Assembly (NCBI GenBank): GCA_001931905.2
Contig: MSJI02000538.1
Coordinates: 1-59,455 of the forward strand
DNA length: 59,455 nt
Source: Cladosporium sp. IMV 00045
Lineage: Eukaryota > Ascomycota > Dothideomycetes > Cladosporiales > Cladosporiaceae
Direction of reading: 5' to 3'
Part shown: positions 32,156 to 43,200 of the stretch, one piece after another
Position numbering within the stretch: the first letter of the stretch is position 1
Layout: each line of letters opens with the position of its first letter
Program-made: the position numbers and the translations under genes
The notes under the pieces: model-generated
Seen by the model: only the letters and a program-made list of their open reading frames with translations
The model's database searches: none
Told to the model about the DNA's origin: nothing

Positions 32156-33379
32156 ATGCCACCAGTCAAACGCATAGAACAATGGGAAGTCGAGCGATAC
32201 TGGGAGATCTTCTCCTCGCTCTCCGGCGGCGGGCAACACCTGACCGGCGCACAAGCCGCGAGCGTGCTGAAGAACTCGCAACTGCGCGACGACCAACTCG
32301 AGAAGATCTGGGACCTGGCCGACGTGGACAACGACGGCAACCTGGACTTCGAGGAGTTCTGCGTGGCCATGCGCCTGATCTACGACCTGATGAACGGCGA
32401 GTACATGGACGTGCCCGCCAGCCTGCCGGACTGGCTGGTGCCGGAGAGCAAAGCGCACCTGGTGCACGCCGGCCGTGCCGTGACGGGCGGCGGGGAGCAA
32501 TTCGAGCGGCCGGAGGAAGACGACTACGACGAGGACGGCGCGGCGCTCAAGGACGGGTTCGACTGGTACATGTCGCCGGCCGACAAGGCCAAGTACGAAG
32601 CCATATACTCCGAGAACCGCTCTGGGAGAGACGGGCGCATCTCCTTCGCGGCCCTGCAGGACCTGTACGACAGCCTCGACGTGCCGGACACCGACGTCCA
32701 CTCCGCCTGGAACCTGGTCAACCCCAAGAGCGCGCCCGGCGTGAACAAGGACGCCTGCCTGGCCTTCCTGCACATGCTCAACAACCGGCACGAGGGCTAC
32801 CGCATCCCGCGGTCGGTGCCGCCGAGCCTGCGCGCGACCTTCGAGCAGGGCCAGATCGACTACAGTCTGGACAAGCAGCAGACGGCGGCGGACCGCTGGG
32901 GCACGAAGCGGGACGACAGCACGCTCTCAGGCCGCAAAGCGAAGTTCGGCGACACGTACCTGTCCCGCCTAGGGGTGGGCGAGCGCAAACCGAAGGGCAC
33001 CGATTTCTCTAGCACGCCGCGCGACGCCGAGTGGGAAGAAGTGCGGCTGAAGAAGCAGCTGCGGGAAATCGAGGAGAAGATGGCCAAGGTCGAGGAGGGC
33101 GCCAAGCGGCGGCGGGAGCGCGGCGGTCGCAGAGACGACTCGCGGCCGGCGCTGGTCAAGCGCGAGCTCGAGCAGTTGCTGGATTACAAGAGGAGGGAAC
33201 TGAAGGATCTGGAGTTGGGTGAGGGGAATGCGAAGACGGGGCAGAGTTTGAGGGGCATGGCGGATGAGATTTCTATGGTTAAGGAGCAGGTGGATGGGTT
33301 GCAGGATCATTTGAGGAAGAGGGAGGAGGTCTTGCAGGGGTTAAGAGATCAGATCGAGGCGGAGAAGGCGGGTAGGTAG
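32156..33379 (+). CDS. END3: END3, EH-domain protein of the Pan1 endocytic complex
   Basis: Actin cytoskeleton-regulatory/endocytic coat protein that acts with Pan1 and Sla1 at the plasma membrane. 407 residues, single exon, start in ACAATGCCA. The first EH domain (residues ~8-95) starts [13 protein letters not shown] and has a complete EF-hand loop [12 protein letters not shown], then [15 protein letters not shown] and [14 protein letters not shown], a signature of End3. A second, degenerate EH domain spans ~137-230 ([24 protein letters not shown]). The C-terminus is Arg/Glu/Lys-rich coiled coil ([32 protein letters not shown]), the region that binds Pan1. GC-rich coding sequence leaves long open frames in the other phases. 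Confidence 0.93.
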   Translation: MPPVKRIEQWEVERYWEIFSSLSGGGQHLTGAQAASVLKNSQLRDDQLEKIWDLADVDNDGNLDFEEFCVAMRLIYDLMNGEYMDVPASLPDWLVPESKAHLVHAGRAVTGGGEQFERPEEDDYDEDGAALKDGFDWYMSPADKAKYEAIYSENRSGRDGRISFAALQDLYDSLDVPDTDVHSAWNLVNPKSAPGVNKDACLAFLHMLNNRHEGYRIPRSVPPSLRATFEQGQIDYSLDKQQTAADRWGTKRDDSTLSGRKAKFGDTYLSRLGVGERKPKGTDFSSTPRDAEWEEVRLKKQLREIEEKMAKVEEGAKRRRERGGRRDDSRPALVKRELEQLLDYKRRELKDLELGEGNAKTGQSLRGMADEISMVKEQVDGLQDHLRKREEVLQGLRDQIEAEKAGR

Positions 33380-33717
33380 AACAAGGTTCGATACGATACG
33401 AGACGTGAATGTGGTGGCATCAAAATCTCCGGCTGGGAAAGAGGGAGCGCAGAGAGTAGCATACGTGCTTGGAATGCTGATTTTGGGGCGGAAGAAGAGA
33501 AACAGCCTGAAGAGACCTAAAAGACGACATTCATCATTGCGACAAGCGTGTAAATAGATACCCAGAAAAAAAGTACGCGCTAATCAAGGTACAAAAGTAT
33601 GGCGGTGTATCATTAGAACAAAAACATCGCTGTAACGCTTCATCATATCACATCACATCACCTCCCTTCTATACCCCCACCTCTTCGATCTCGTCGACCA
33701 AATGCAACAACTCACAC
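33380..33717. other. Convergent gap END3 / SulP transporter
   Basis: Two 3' ends only; nothing else recognised. Confidence 0.5.
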
Positions 33718-36503
33718 TCACCGCGGCGGATCAACAGCAACAGCATCCCCACCAAACGCATCCCTCTCATCATCCCTCGTCCCCGGCCTTCTGCCTCCTG
33801 GACTCGCCAGCCCAGAAAGACTCGCCGACGGACTGGCCCTGTTACTCTCACTCCAAAGACTCAGGGTCTCCTCCCTCTCGCTCATCTTAAGCGCCTCACC
33901 CACACTGCGCAAGAAAAAGCGCTCTCCACCACACACGTCCACAATCCCACTGACCTCCATCAATCTCCACACCTCCGAGCGCTTGCTCGGAATCCTCGAG
34001 AAATAAACCCTCGTCCCGCGCTCGATGTACAGCGACACAATCTCCAACAACACCTGACAAGCCGCGGGGTCGAGGGCGGTGACGCCGTGGATGTCGAAGA
34101 TGAGGTGACGGTTGCGCTCGGGGCCGCGGGCCTTGGGCAGCGCCGGGTGGGCGGAGTTGCTGCCGTGGTCTTCGAGGCGGCGCAGGCGGTCTTTCAGGCT
34201 GCCCGTGTTGGCGAAAGTGAGCGGTTCGGGGATCTTGACGATCAGGCAGTGCGGGGCGTATTCGAGCGCGTCGGGGTCGGTTTCGGCGTTTTCGAATTCT
34301 TGCGTGCCCGGCACGCGGCCGAGGATTTGGATGCGTGGACGCGTGGAGTGGCGGAGGAGGCGCAGGAGGGAGAGGCCTATCCCGACGGCGATGCCGATGC
34401 GGAGGTTCCAGAAGAAGGTTGTTAGGAAGATGAGGGTCATGAGGAAAAGTTCGGAGTAGCCGGAGATGCGCCAGAAGAAGTGGATGTCGTGGGGAGCTTC
34501 TTCGATGAGAGAATAGGCCACGACGGAGATCATGGCGGAGAGAACGGCTTTCTGGGAGGGAGGTTAGGGCAGGCTTGGATAGGCTTGGATAGGCTTGGAT
34601 GGAAGTCTTAGCAAGAGCACATACCGGAATGTAGTAGAAGTAGGGTAGCAGAAACAATACGCAGAACACGGTGATCAGACTCAGGAAGACAGAGCTCATG
34701 GGCGTCTTGCCGCCAGTGCTCGCGTTCACCTTGCTGCGTCCATACCCGCCAAATGCAGGAATGGACATGAAAAGTCCGCCCACCATGTTAGCAACACCCA
34801 ATGCGACAAGCTCTCTGTTGGCAGAGACCGTGACATTCGTGATGCCGTCCGGCTCTTCACTCTCTTTGCCATTCTCGTCTGTGGTCTTCTTAGACTGCGC
34901 AGGACGGGTACCCAGCGACTTCGCAGCGACACTCGATTCGAAGAAACCGAGCAGAGCGATCAAGAAAGACGTCGAAAAGGCATCATTGACGTGCTTGAAA
35001 TTATCCGAGTCGAAGGGAAAATGCGCCTGAAACGGTGTGCCCTTCGCTTTGATGTTTCCCAAAATGTCCAAACCCTGCTTGTCCCAGTCGAATTTCCAAG
35101 TGAGGACAGCTGACAAGACCACCACCAAAAAGCGATCCGGGATGTAAGCGACCCACGGCGTTCTAGGTTGCAAGCGCTTCTTGACTTCACGCAGGACCAT
35201 CACAATAGCAAATGCGCCAAAGGCCACTGCGCATGTGATTTTGCTTGCTTCGGAAGAGTGGCGGAAAAGGAACATGATCTTATCCAAGCTACTTCCATGA
35301 GCGGCAGATGCAGAATGGGCGGCGGCGCTGTCGAGACCCATCTCGGGGATGAGCTGATCGACGAAGATGACCACGCCAATGGCGCTGATGAAGCCGCGAA
35401 GGAAAGGCCGACTCAAGACAGAGTCCAGAAAGCCAAGTCTGCAGAGTCCGGCCACGAGGATGAATGCGCCGGCAAGTCCTGTGACCATGCCAGCAACCTG
35501 AGCGTTTTTGCGGCCTGCTTTGTCTGGATGGTGACCGGCGTTGATGGCTTCTCGCACCACTTGGCCGGTCAAGAGGGATCCGGCGGCTTCAGGCCCGACG
35601 ACCATTTGGGGACAGGTTCCGAGGAGAGCGTAAATTAGTGGATTGAAGACGAACGAATATAGGCCGTTGATTGGTGGTATATGCGCAAGATTGGACGCGT
35701 AGGATAGCGACATAGGGATGTAGAAGCTGGCCATGGTAAGAGCTGCGATCAGATCGCCCTGCACGAATGACCATCGATATTGCCGGATCCAGTTTGTACA
35801 TGGTAGGTAGTAAAAAATATACCTGTTTCAAGATTAGTCTACCACGCGCAACATGGAGTAATGACTTGGGTATTTCTACTCACATTGTTCTTGAGTGCTT
35901 CACCTGATCCCGTTTCGCAAGGTATTGAGTCGAGCTCAACTCGTTGCCGTCCCTGGCAATGAGAGAGTCCGCCAGTGCATTTCCAAGAACGCCATGAATA
36001 CTCTCTCCACTGCCTCCAACGCCGCCGTACGTATCGTCGGTGTAGCTCCCTCCATTGCCCTCGGTGGAAGTCACGCTGGGCGCGAAGCTGCCGTATCCTC
36101 GCTGGTGCCGTGACCGCGGGCTGAAGACTCCATGGTTGCAGTCCTCTTCTCCGCAGTTCTCATGCTTGGGTATACTGTATTTCTGGGCCTCTCCCAACAA
36201 TTTTGTACGAGCGTTCGGCTCTGGCTCGTCTATTGTTCCCTCCGCTTGCATGCTCGCTGGCTCCGACTGAATCGAGGCGTCTGCGATCATTGGCTGGATC
36301 GCACCGTCGGCGGACTGCACTCGCGCATGGCTATGCATGTTCCCGGCCATGGTGTTGTTTCTGTGATCCTCGGGCGACGAGGGAGGCATATGCGCCTGTC
36401 GCAGACCAGACGGGTTGGTCGGGCGGTGTTGTTGTGCATGAGACGAGGACGACGCAGACTTCGGCTTCGAAGCCTCGCCGGGACGAGGAGAATTGGAAGC
36501 CAT
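33718..36503 (-). CDS. SLC26/SulP anion transporter with C-terminal STAS domain
   Basis: Membrane anion transporter of the sulfate permease family, resembling the long-N-terminus fungal branch (yeast YPR003C/Vsb1-like). Exons 36503-35884, 35822-34625, 34551-33718; 883 residues. Residues 1-~210 are disordered and cytosolic. Next come MYIFYYLPCTNWIRQYRW and a SulP core: GDLIAALTMASFYIPMSLSY, INGLYSFVFNPLIYALLGT, MVVGPEAAGSLLTGQVV, GFFESSVAAKSLGTR, GVANMVGGLFMSIPAFGGYG. A STAS domain covers about 695-830 (LIVKIPEPLTFANTGSLKDR, HLIFDIHGVTALDPAACQVL). Intron 1 (35883-35823) splits the Met codon; intron 2 (34624-34552) is phase 0. Whether it sits in the plasma or vacuolar membrane, and the substrate, cannot be read from sequence. 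Confidence 0.92.
34571..34600. repeat. Three 10-bp tandem copies inside a SulP intron
   Basis: AGGCTTGGAT is repeated three times head to tail within intron 2 (34552-34624) of the SulP gene. Likely a slippage-prone minisatellite; its length adds to the 73-nt intron without touching splice sites. Confidence 0.85.
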
Positions 36504-37184
36504 GTTTTCGTACGTCCAGCGATATACCGACTCTTCACATGCGAAACTTGTTTTTCTGTTTCTTCTCTTTTTATGCAAGCAGAGCAAAGGGCACACTCAG
36601 TGTCTCACCACGCAAGACTCCATGGCCCTGTGTTGAAATTGCAGGGCACTCTCTTGGATCAGACTGCGATCAAGGGAAAGATGTCGGTGTGCGAAGTGGT
36701 AGCAATAAGAAGCTAGTGTTTATCTGACAAAGAGATAGACACGGGCAGAGAGTGGATACCTACTTGTCAGTCCAGGCCAAACCTCGTGCGCGATCCTCGT
36801 GCCAGCAGCCGACCTTACCGACCGATCTCGCGACCACCAACATCCTCCATCCAGCCCAACTTTGCCTTTTAGCGGTTTTTTGTGGAGGCGTCTGGTCTGG
36901 TGCCATGCGGCTGATCGCGTCAACGTCATTCTGCACTTGTTTATTGGCCGAGGGTATTCAGGTACATATGTGTGCTTGCAGATGCCTTGTGAGGATGCTA
37001 TAACAACATCTTTGTTATATCTTTGCATGCTCAACACGCTCACAGTACGGGGAGCCCAGTCATTCTGTTTATTTGGTCCTTGGCTACGCGTCAATCAATA
37101 TTGCGCGGCCGGCCATAAAGATGCCAGTAAAAAGCAAAAAGTAGAGTACTTTTACATAAGTATTATATAACCCAGGCAGCTCTC
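36504..37184. other. SulP promoter and 3' flank of the cupin locus
   Basis: Small frames on both strands without motifs. An in-frame Met at 36596 upstream of the SulP start is treated as leader. No repeat or RNA gene seen. Confidence 0.5.
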
Positions 37185-37803
37185 TCAAGCATCGGCAAAG
37201 CCAAGCTGGACGTGTTCAACACTCTTATCAAAAACAACACTTGCCTGACACACCACTTGCTTGGCTGTCAGCGCTGGCATTCGTATATCATCATAATCCC
37301 CTTCGAAAGGACTATACTCTCCAGGACTCTCCACCGTTTCCGTCGAAGCCGTAGGAAAGAAAGTCGTAACATCTTCATACTCATATAACATAGTGAAACT
37401 CCCCTCGGACACAAGCCCATCAGGCAACCTCACACCAGGCGGGCAGGCAGTCCACGCATGCGGCACACCACCTTTCGCCTCGACTAATGATCCCGGCGCG
37501 ACCACGAACAACTCCCCCGCCAGCTCGACGAGGCCTACGCCGTTGAGAACTAGGATTCTCTCGGCGATGAGCTTCTGTTTGGAAAGGTCCATGTGAATAT
37601 GTCGGGGGAGGCGGATGGAAGAAGTTTATAAAGCCGAGCTGGCCGGAGAATGGGGATGAGGTACCCCCTGGGAGAAGTTCGTGCATGGTGAGAGATGGGA
37701 CGTCATTGGGGAATGGTCTCTTGACATTTGCTCCCATGCCGTGGGTTATGCGGCAGTTGTTTGGAAGCAAGACTCCCACGTCTGGTCCATGGTTCGAAGT
37801 CAT
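37185..37803 (-). pseudogene. Cupin-domain protein gene with a +1 frameshift
   Basis: Two overlapping minus-strand frames together read as one small cupin protein of ~206 residues. The first starts MTSNHGPDVGVLLPNNCRIT and runs through ELLPGGTSSPFSGQLGFINF; the second continues HIHMDLSKQKLIAERILVLN, then GELFVVAPGSLVEAKGGVPH, AWTACPPG and LYEYEDVTTFFP. The frame changes by one base at a run of five C (37604-37608, G on the plus strand). Reading four C would join the parts through PRHIHM, giving the HxH metal motif of a cupin. No intron of normal size fits the phases. This may be a real frameshift or a homopolymer error in the assembly. It lies divergent to the thiolase gene, 372 bp away. Substrate unknown. 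Confidence 0.72.
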
Positions 37804-38175
37804 CTTGGGATGATGAGATGAATCAGGGCTTTGGCTGACTGGGTGGTGATTAGTGATAGCTGGCAGTCACCTTACAAATACACAAAGCATGTATCTCTAT
37901 ACATTAGTATTGCTTTATGGCATCACTGTTAAGTATAAGCGCATGCTGAAGCCGAAATGCCGGAGTGGAGAGACGAAGGCTAAGGAGGAGAGAAGGGTCG
38001 CCTGGCCGATGTTCCTGCCGTGGCTGGAGTTTGACGACGAACCGAGGCTCGACGATTGCCGAGCGCATTTTGGAGGCGAGTCGCCGGCAAAGGCGCAACA
38101 ACAGATATCTACATCTGCCCTCCCACTTCTCACATCCTTCTGTCATATTCACATCACATATCACGTATTCTCACA
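37804..38175. other. Divergent gap cupin / thiolase
   Basis: Promoter region of both genes. Nothing else recognised. Confidence 0.5.
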
Positions 38176-39639
38176 ATGGCCACCCAACGTCTCTCCAACG
38201 TCCTCTCTCACATCACTCCTGGCAAAAGCCCCGTCGAGCAGATGTATGTGCTCACTTCATGTCCCGCTGATCTTCACATGCAATCCATCCTGTGGCTAAC
38301 CAAGCAATAATAATATCAGCACCTCTCAAAACCCCGACGATGTTGTCATCACCCTTGCAACCAGAACACCTCTCACCAAGGCCGTCAAGGGTGGCTTCAA
38401 GGACACCCCTCTCGATGGCTTGGTCTTCAAGATTCTCGAGCAGGTAGTCCGCAAGAGCAACCTCGACCCGCAGATGGTCGAGGACATCTGCTTGGGCAAT
38501 GTGAGGAGAAAGTTGCTTCAATTCCTTGCCACAGTCCATACTGACTCCCAGTCCAGGTCTCAGATTCAAAGGCCGCCTACTACATCCGCGCAGCCTGCCT
38601 CGCCGCCGGCTTCCCCACCACCACCGCCGCCAGCAGCGTCAACCGCTTCTGCTCATCCGGCCTCAAAGCCGTGCAGGACATCGCCGCCCAAATTCAGACC
38701 AGCGCCATTGAGATCGGTCTGGCAGTCGGCGCCGAGCACATGAGCACCGGCGGCGACCGTCTGACGCGGCCGTTCGTCGATGACATCGTCAACGCCAACC
38801 AGCACGCCGCCGACTGCCTGCAGCCCATGGGCCAGACGTCCGAGAACGTGGGCAAGGACTTCAACATCACGCGCGAGCAGCAGGACAGGTACGCCGCCGA
38901 ATCCTACCGCCGCGCCGAGGCGGCGCAGAAGGCCGGCTGGTTCGAGGACGAGATCACCCCCATCACTGTCAAGGTCAAGGACCCCAAGACCGGCGAGGAG
39001 AAGGAGGTCACTCTGACCAAAGACGAGGGACCGCGATGGGGCACCACTTTCGAGGGTTTGAACAAGATCCGCCCCGCCTTCCCGGACTTCGGCGACAGGT
39101 CGACCGGCGGCAACAGCAGCCAAGTGACCGACGGTGCGGCCGCCGTGCTGCTCATGAAGCGCTCCAAGGCTCTCGAGCTGGGCCAACCGATTCTGGCCAA
39201 GTTCGTCGGCGCCACCGTCGCGGGCCTCGCGCCTAGAATCATGGGCATCGGCCCTTCCGTCGCCGTCCCCAAGCTGCTGACCAAGTACGGCTTGGACATC
39301 AAGGACATCGACCTCGTCGAGCTCAACGAGGCCTTCGCCTCCATGGCCGTGTACTGCAAGGACGTGCTGAAGATCGACCACTCGAAGTTGAACGTCAGAG
39401 GCGGCGCCATCGCTCTTGTAAGTTTTACCTGCCATCCAGTCTTCATAAACAATCTCTCTTCGTTCGAGCACTCTAACATATTTATCAAATAGGGCCACCC
39501 CCTCGGCTGCACCGGCGCGCGCCAAATCGTCACAGGCCTCAGCGAGTGCCGACGCCGCAAGGCCAAGATCCTGCTCACGACCATGTGCATCGGCACGGGC
39601 ATGGGCATGGCCGGTCTGTTCGTCAACGAGCAGATGTAA
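38176..39639 (+). CDS. POT1: Peroxisomal 3-ketoacyl-CoA thiolase
   Basis: Last step of fatty-acid beta-oxidation: cleaves 3-ketoacyl-CoA with CoA to acetyl-CoA and a shortened acyl-CoA. Exons 38176-38243, 38320-38500, 38557-39417, 39493-39639; 418 residues, normal for the family. The N-terminus [13 protein letters not shown] contains a PTS2-like nonapeptide R-L-x5-H-I (consensus ends in L, A or F). Catalytic residues are in place: nucleophile Cys115 in [11 protein letters not shown], His372 in [10 protein letters not shown] and Cys402 in CIGTGMG. Other family blocks: [47 protein letters not shown] [17 protein letters not shown], and [18 protein letters not shown]. All introns are GT-AG (76, 56, 75 nt). 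Confidence 0.95.
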
Positions 39640-40223
39640 ATGTCGCGGGATGAGAACAAAAAAGAAATCAAAAAAATTAAGACTCAGGAGGGCAAAGATG
39701 AATTCCATGTATGGGAAAAAGAGAGAGAGATCTAGCCACGCATTGAGCCCTTTTTGCACATATTCCGTAGTTCTATTTTCGTATTGTATGTACCAGACAT
39801 CAACGAGAACATACCGCCGGCGTCGTTGCAGACTATTCCACGTGTCTTTACACTGTATCTTATCCTTACTTGATGTCCTCCTTTGAGGAGATATCGACGT
39901 ACTATTCTGAGATCTCGTGCAAGAGCGACTGACGAGATGATTTCCTCCAAACCAATGTTTTCGTTTTGTACATATGCTGACACTACTGCTGTTGCTATAC
40001 ACTAATACTACACGCCAATTCTCTCTCTTCTTTTTTTTTCTTTTCTTTTGTTTTTTGATTTCTTGTTCCTTCCTCATTTCCGAAATGCAATTTTCTCCGC
40101 TGCTTATGCCATGCAAACATACGTCCCCTCACCTCCCCTTTCCCCTTCCACAAGCTATTCACCACCCTAACCAACAACACCATCACCGAAAACCCATCAA
40201 AGCCACCCCTCCACATCGAAAAT
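39640..40223. other. Convergent gap thiolase / GYF gene
   Basis: Two 3' ends and a long pyrimidine run near 40020-40065. No coding or RNA feature supported. Confidence 0.5.
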
Positions 40224-43200
40224 CTACTTCTTCCCCCCCTTCTTCTTCGCCGCAACAACCCTAAAGTTACCATTCGCCGCACTCGCCGCCGCGTCGTCTT
40301 TAGGCGTCTCCGGCTTGGCGGGGCCCTTCTTGGCCACCTCGCTCCAGCCGCCGGCGGAGCCGGCAGCGTTGGCGGGACTACCGCTCTTGGGCGGGGTGGA
40401 AGTGTCGACCAGCCCCTTGTCGGCCAGCTTCTTGCGGCGAATGAACTCGTCGGCGAAGTGGCGCGAGTCCAGCGTGCTGCTGCTGCCGTGCACGGCTTCG
40501 GTGATGAGCTCGGAGTCGGCGGGGAGGAAGATGAGGTCGGCGACGAATTGTTCGGCTGTGGAAAGTGGAGAGTTAGTTAGGAGTTCTTGGTTTGGAAATT
40601 GGAAGGGGAGACGTCAAAGACTTACCTGAGAGACCTTGGTTGAGGTCGGGACGGAGCTCGTTGATGGCCCACTTTCTGAACTCGTCTTGGGCGTTGACGG
40701 CGCCGGAGCCGGTCATGGTTGCGCTCCTGGAAGGCGCCTTCTTGACTGCTGCGGCGACGCTCGGCTGGGCGGCCGGGAGGATGGATGCGCTCGGGGTGCG
40801 AGCAGGGGCAGCAGGGGACGGGGCTACTGGGGCCTTGGTCTTGCCACCAGCGCCGACGGTGGTCCACGCACTGCCACCGGGAGCGCTCGGGGCCTGAGCC
40901 GGAGCGGGCATGACCTTACCGGCCAAGTTGGCGTAGCTCTTGCCACCGGCCGGGCTGGGGACAGAGGCCATGGCGACAGCCTGGGCTTGAGCCGCAGCAG
41001 CTGCGACGCGTCTCTTGCGAGCTTCCTCTTCCTTCTGGATCTGAGCCATGCTCTTAGCAGCAGTGGCAGCTGGCTTCGGCTGGGCGGCCTTAGCCCAAGC
41101 GCTTGCGCCAGAGGGGACGGGGGAAGCGCTGGTAGCAGCCCAAGTCGAGGAAGAGGGAAGACCAGGGGCGGGAGCCGCAGAGGCAGCGGCAGTCTGAGCC
41201 TCCAGCTCCTTCTGCAAAGCAGCACGGCGAGCGGCGGCGGCGAGCTCTTCCTGCTCAGCAGCCTTTTTGGCCTCGGCCTCCTGGATTTCCTTGAGAGAGG
41301 GGCCCTTGGGAGGGCCAGCAGGCTCCTTGGCCCACGGGGCGACGGTCGTCGGGGTCTCAGTGCTGGGAGTCTGGGACCTGGAACGAGACTCCGCGTTCAA
41401 GTGGTCGGCCACACTCTGCCTGCTAGTCCTCTGTGCGGCAGGCGCCGGCAGAGGGGACTGCGAGGGCGCCGGAGGGAATGGCTGCGGGATGCCGGTGTCG
41501 ACCTTGGCCCAGGCCTGCTGGACCGGAGCCGGAGACTGCTTCGCAGAAGCCGCCTTTTGGACTTGCTCGGTCAAGGTGAGGGGCTCCTTGGTCTGCACCT
41601 GTTCCGGCTGAGTAGCAACTGGCGATCCAATGTTGCTCTCGGTAGTAGAAGATTCAGTTTGCGAAGCCTGCTCGTTGGACTGCTGGGCCTGGAAGCGAGA
41701 CTGGGCACTCGCGTCTTGGAGTTTCTGGAATTCCTGGAGGCGCTCATTCGGGGCCTGCTGATCAGGCTTGTCTTGCTCAGTCGCATCCTGCCTGGCCTGC
41801 TCTTCGTTAAGTCTAGCACGGTCTTGGAGCATCTGCTGAACCTGCTGGGCGTGGGCATCTTGCTGTTGCTGTTGCTGAGTCTGCGGCTGCTGAGAGAAGG
41901 GCTGGCCCGGGGCGCCAAACTGGTTAGGTTGACCGGCGCGACCACCCAGGTTCAGCCTGTTCATAATGCTGGGGATCTCCTCTTCGGTAATGTGACCAAG
42001 AGAGTCGATGCCGGCGCCTACTGCGCCCAGGCCACCTTGCGGGTTGCGGAATGAGTTGTCGAAGAAACCGGCGGGCTGGCCGGTAGCGGGCGCCTGGTTG
42101 GGGCTCGACTGAAAGGCACCAGGGCTGGTGATGGAGCCGAAGCTGGGCTGTGAATGAAGGCTTTGAGCGCTGGGGTGGCGGTGGAGTTGGCCAGCAGCGG
42201 GTCCGCCAGGAGCGAAGCCTTGGTGAGGACCCGGAATGTGTTGCATGCGGTGCGCGATCTGCGCCTGGGCGAGGTGCTCCTTCTGACGTGCCATGAGATA
42301 CTGCTCCTCTTGCTTCCTACGCTCAAGGGCATTCTGCTGGTCAGCAGTGAGAGTCGTGCCGAAAGACGGGAAGCTGGACGCAAACGGCGGCTGGGCGCCA
42401 CCAGTGGGCGGGGCGGCAGCAGGAGGAGCTGCGGCGGCCCAGGGGCCAGGCGGAGAGGCAGTGTTCTGTCCATGAGGAATACCGATCTGCGGAACAAGGA
42501 AAGGCTCTCTGGAGTTACCAATCCTCCGAATGAGCTGAGCGAGAGGCTCGTAATCGGCATCCTCGGCCTTCTTCACGAGAAGTTCGGGCGAGAAGAAGCC
42601 GGCCTTGTACCAATCGTGCATTTCAAGACCAGACCATGGTCCTTGAGTCTGGCCCTGAGGGTCGCGGTAGATCCAGCGCATCCTATCGGGCATGACCATG
42701 GTGCGTTGCTGCGGAGGCGGCGGCTGGTTGGAGGCAGAGCTACCCGGCTGGAGCTGACCCTGGCTTGCAAGCTGATCTTGCAAGAACTCCAGGGACTTCT
42801 GGTCGCCTTCGAGCTGGCCACCGAAGCCTTGACCGTGGAAGGGGTTGTCGCCCTCGACGTTGCCGAGTCCTGCAAACTGTCCCTGGTTGGACCTCTCCTC
42901 GTTCTGATCACCCTGGCGCATCTGGTCTTGCATGCCCTGAGGGAACATACTGGCCATCCTACTGCCACCGAAGCCGCCAGTGTGTGGGCTCATAGTGCCA
43001 GTGCCACCCAGGCCAGCAAGGTTTGGAGACTGCATTTCGCCCAAAGAGTTACCAAGCATTCCACCACCGAAACCACCAGACAGGCCAGCAGCTTGACGCC
43101 CAGGGGTTCCCAAACCAGGCTGGCTAGTTGGCCAGCCGCCACCGAACTGTCCGAGACCTCCCAAGCCTGTAAATCCACGGTTGGGTCCAGTGCTGCTAGT

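Noticed and set aside
32182..33012. A 276-codon frame in another phase of END3
   Set aside because: Arg/Ala/Gly-rich shadow caused by high GC at third positions; END3 itself is well supported.
33896..34625. Continuation of the SulP frame past the donor at 34624
   Set aside because: The extension turns into Arg/Pro-rich shadow sequence, while splicing leads directly into SulP and STAS sequence in phase.
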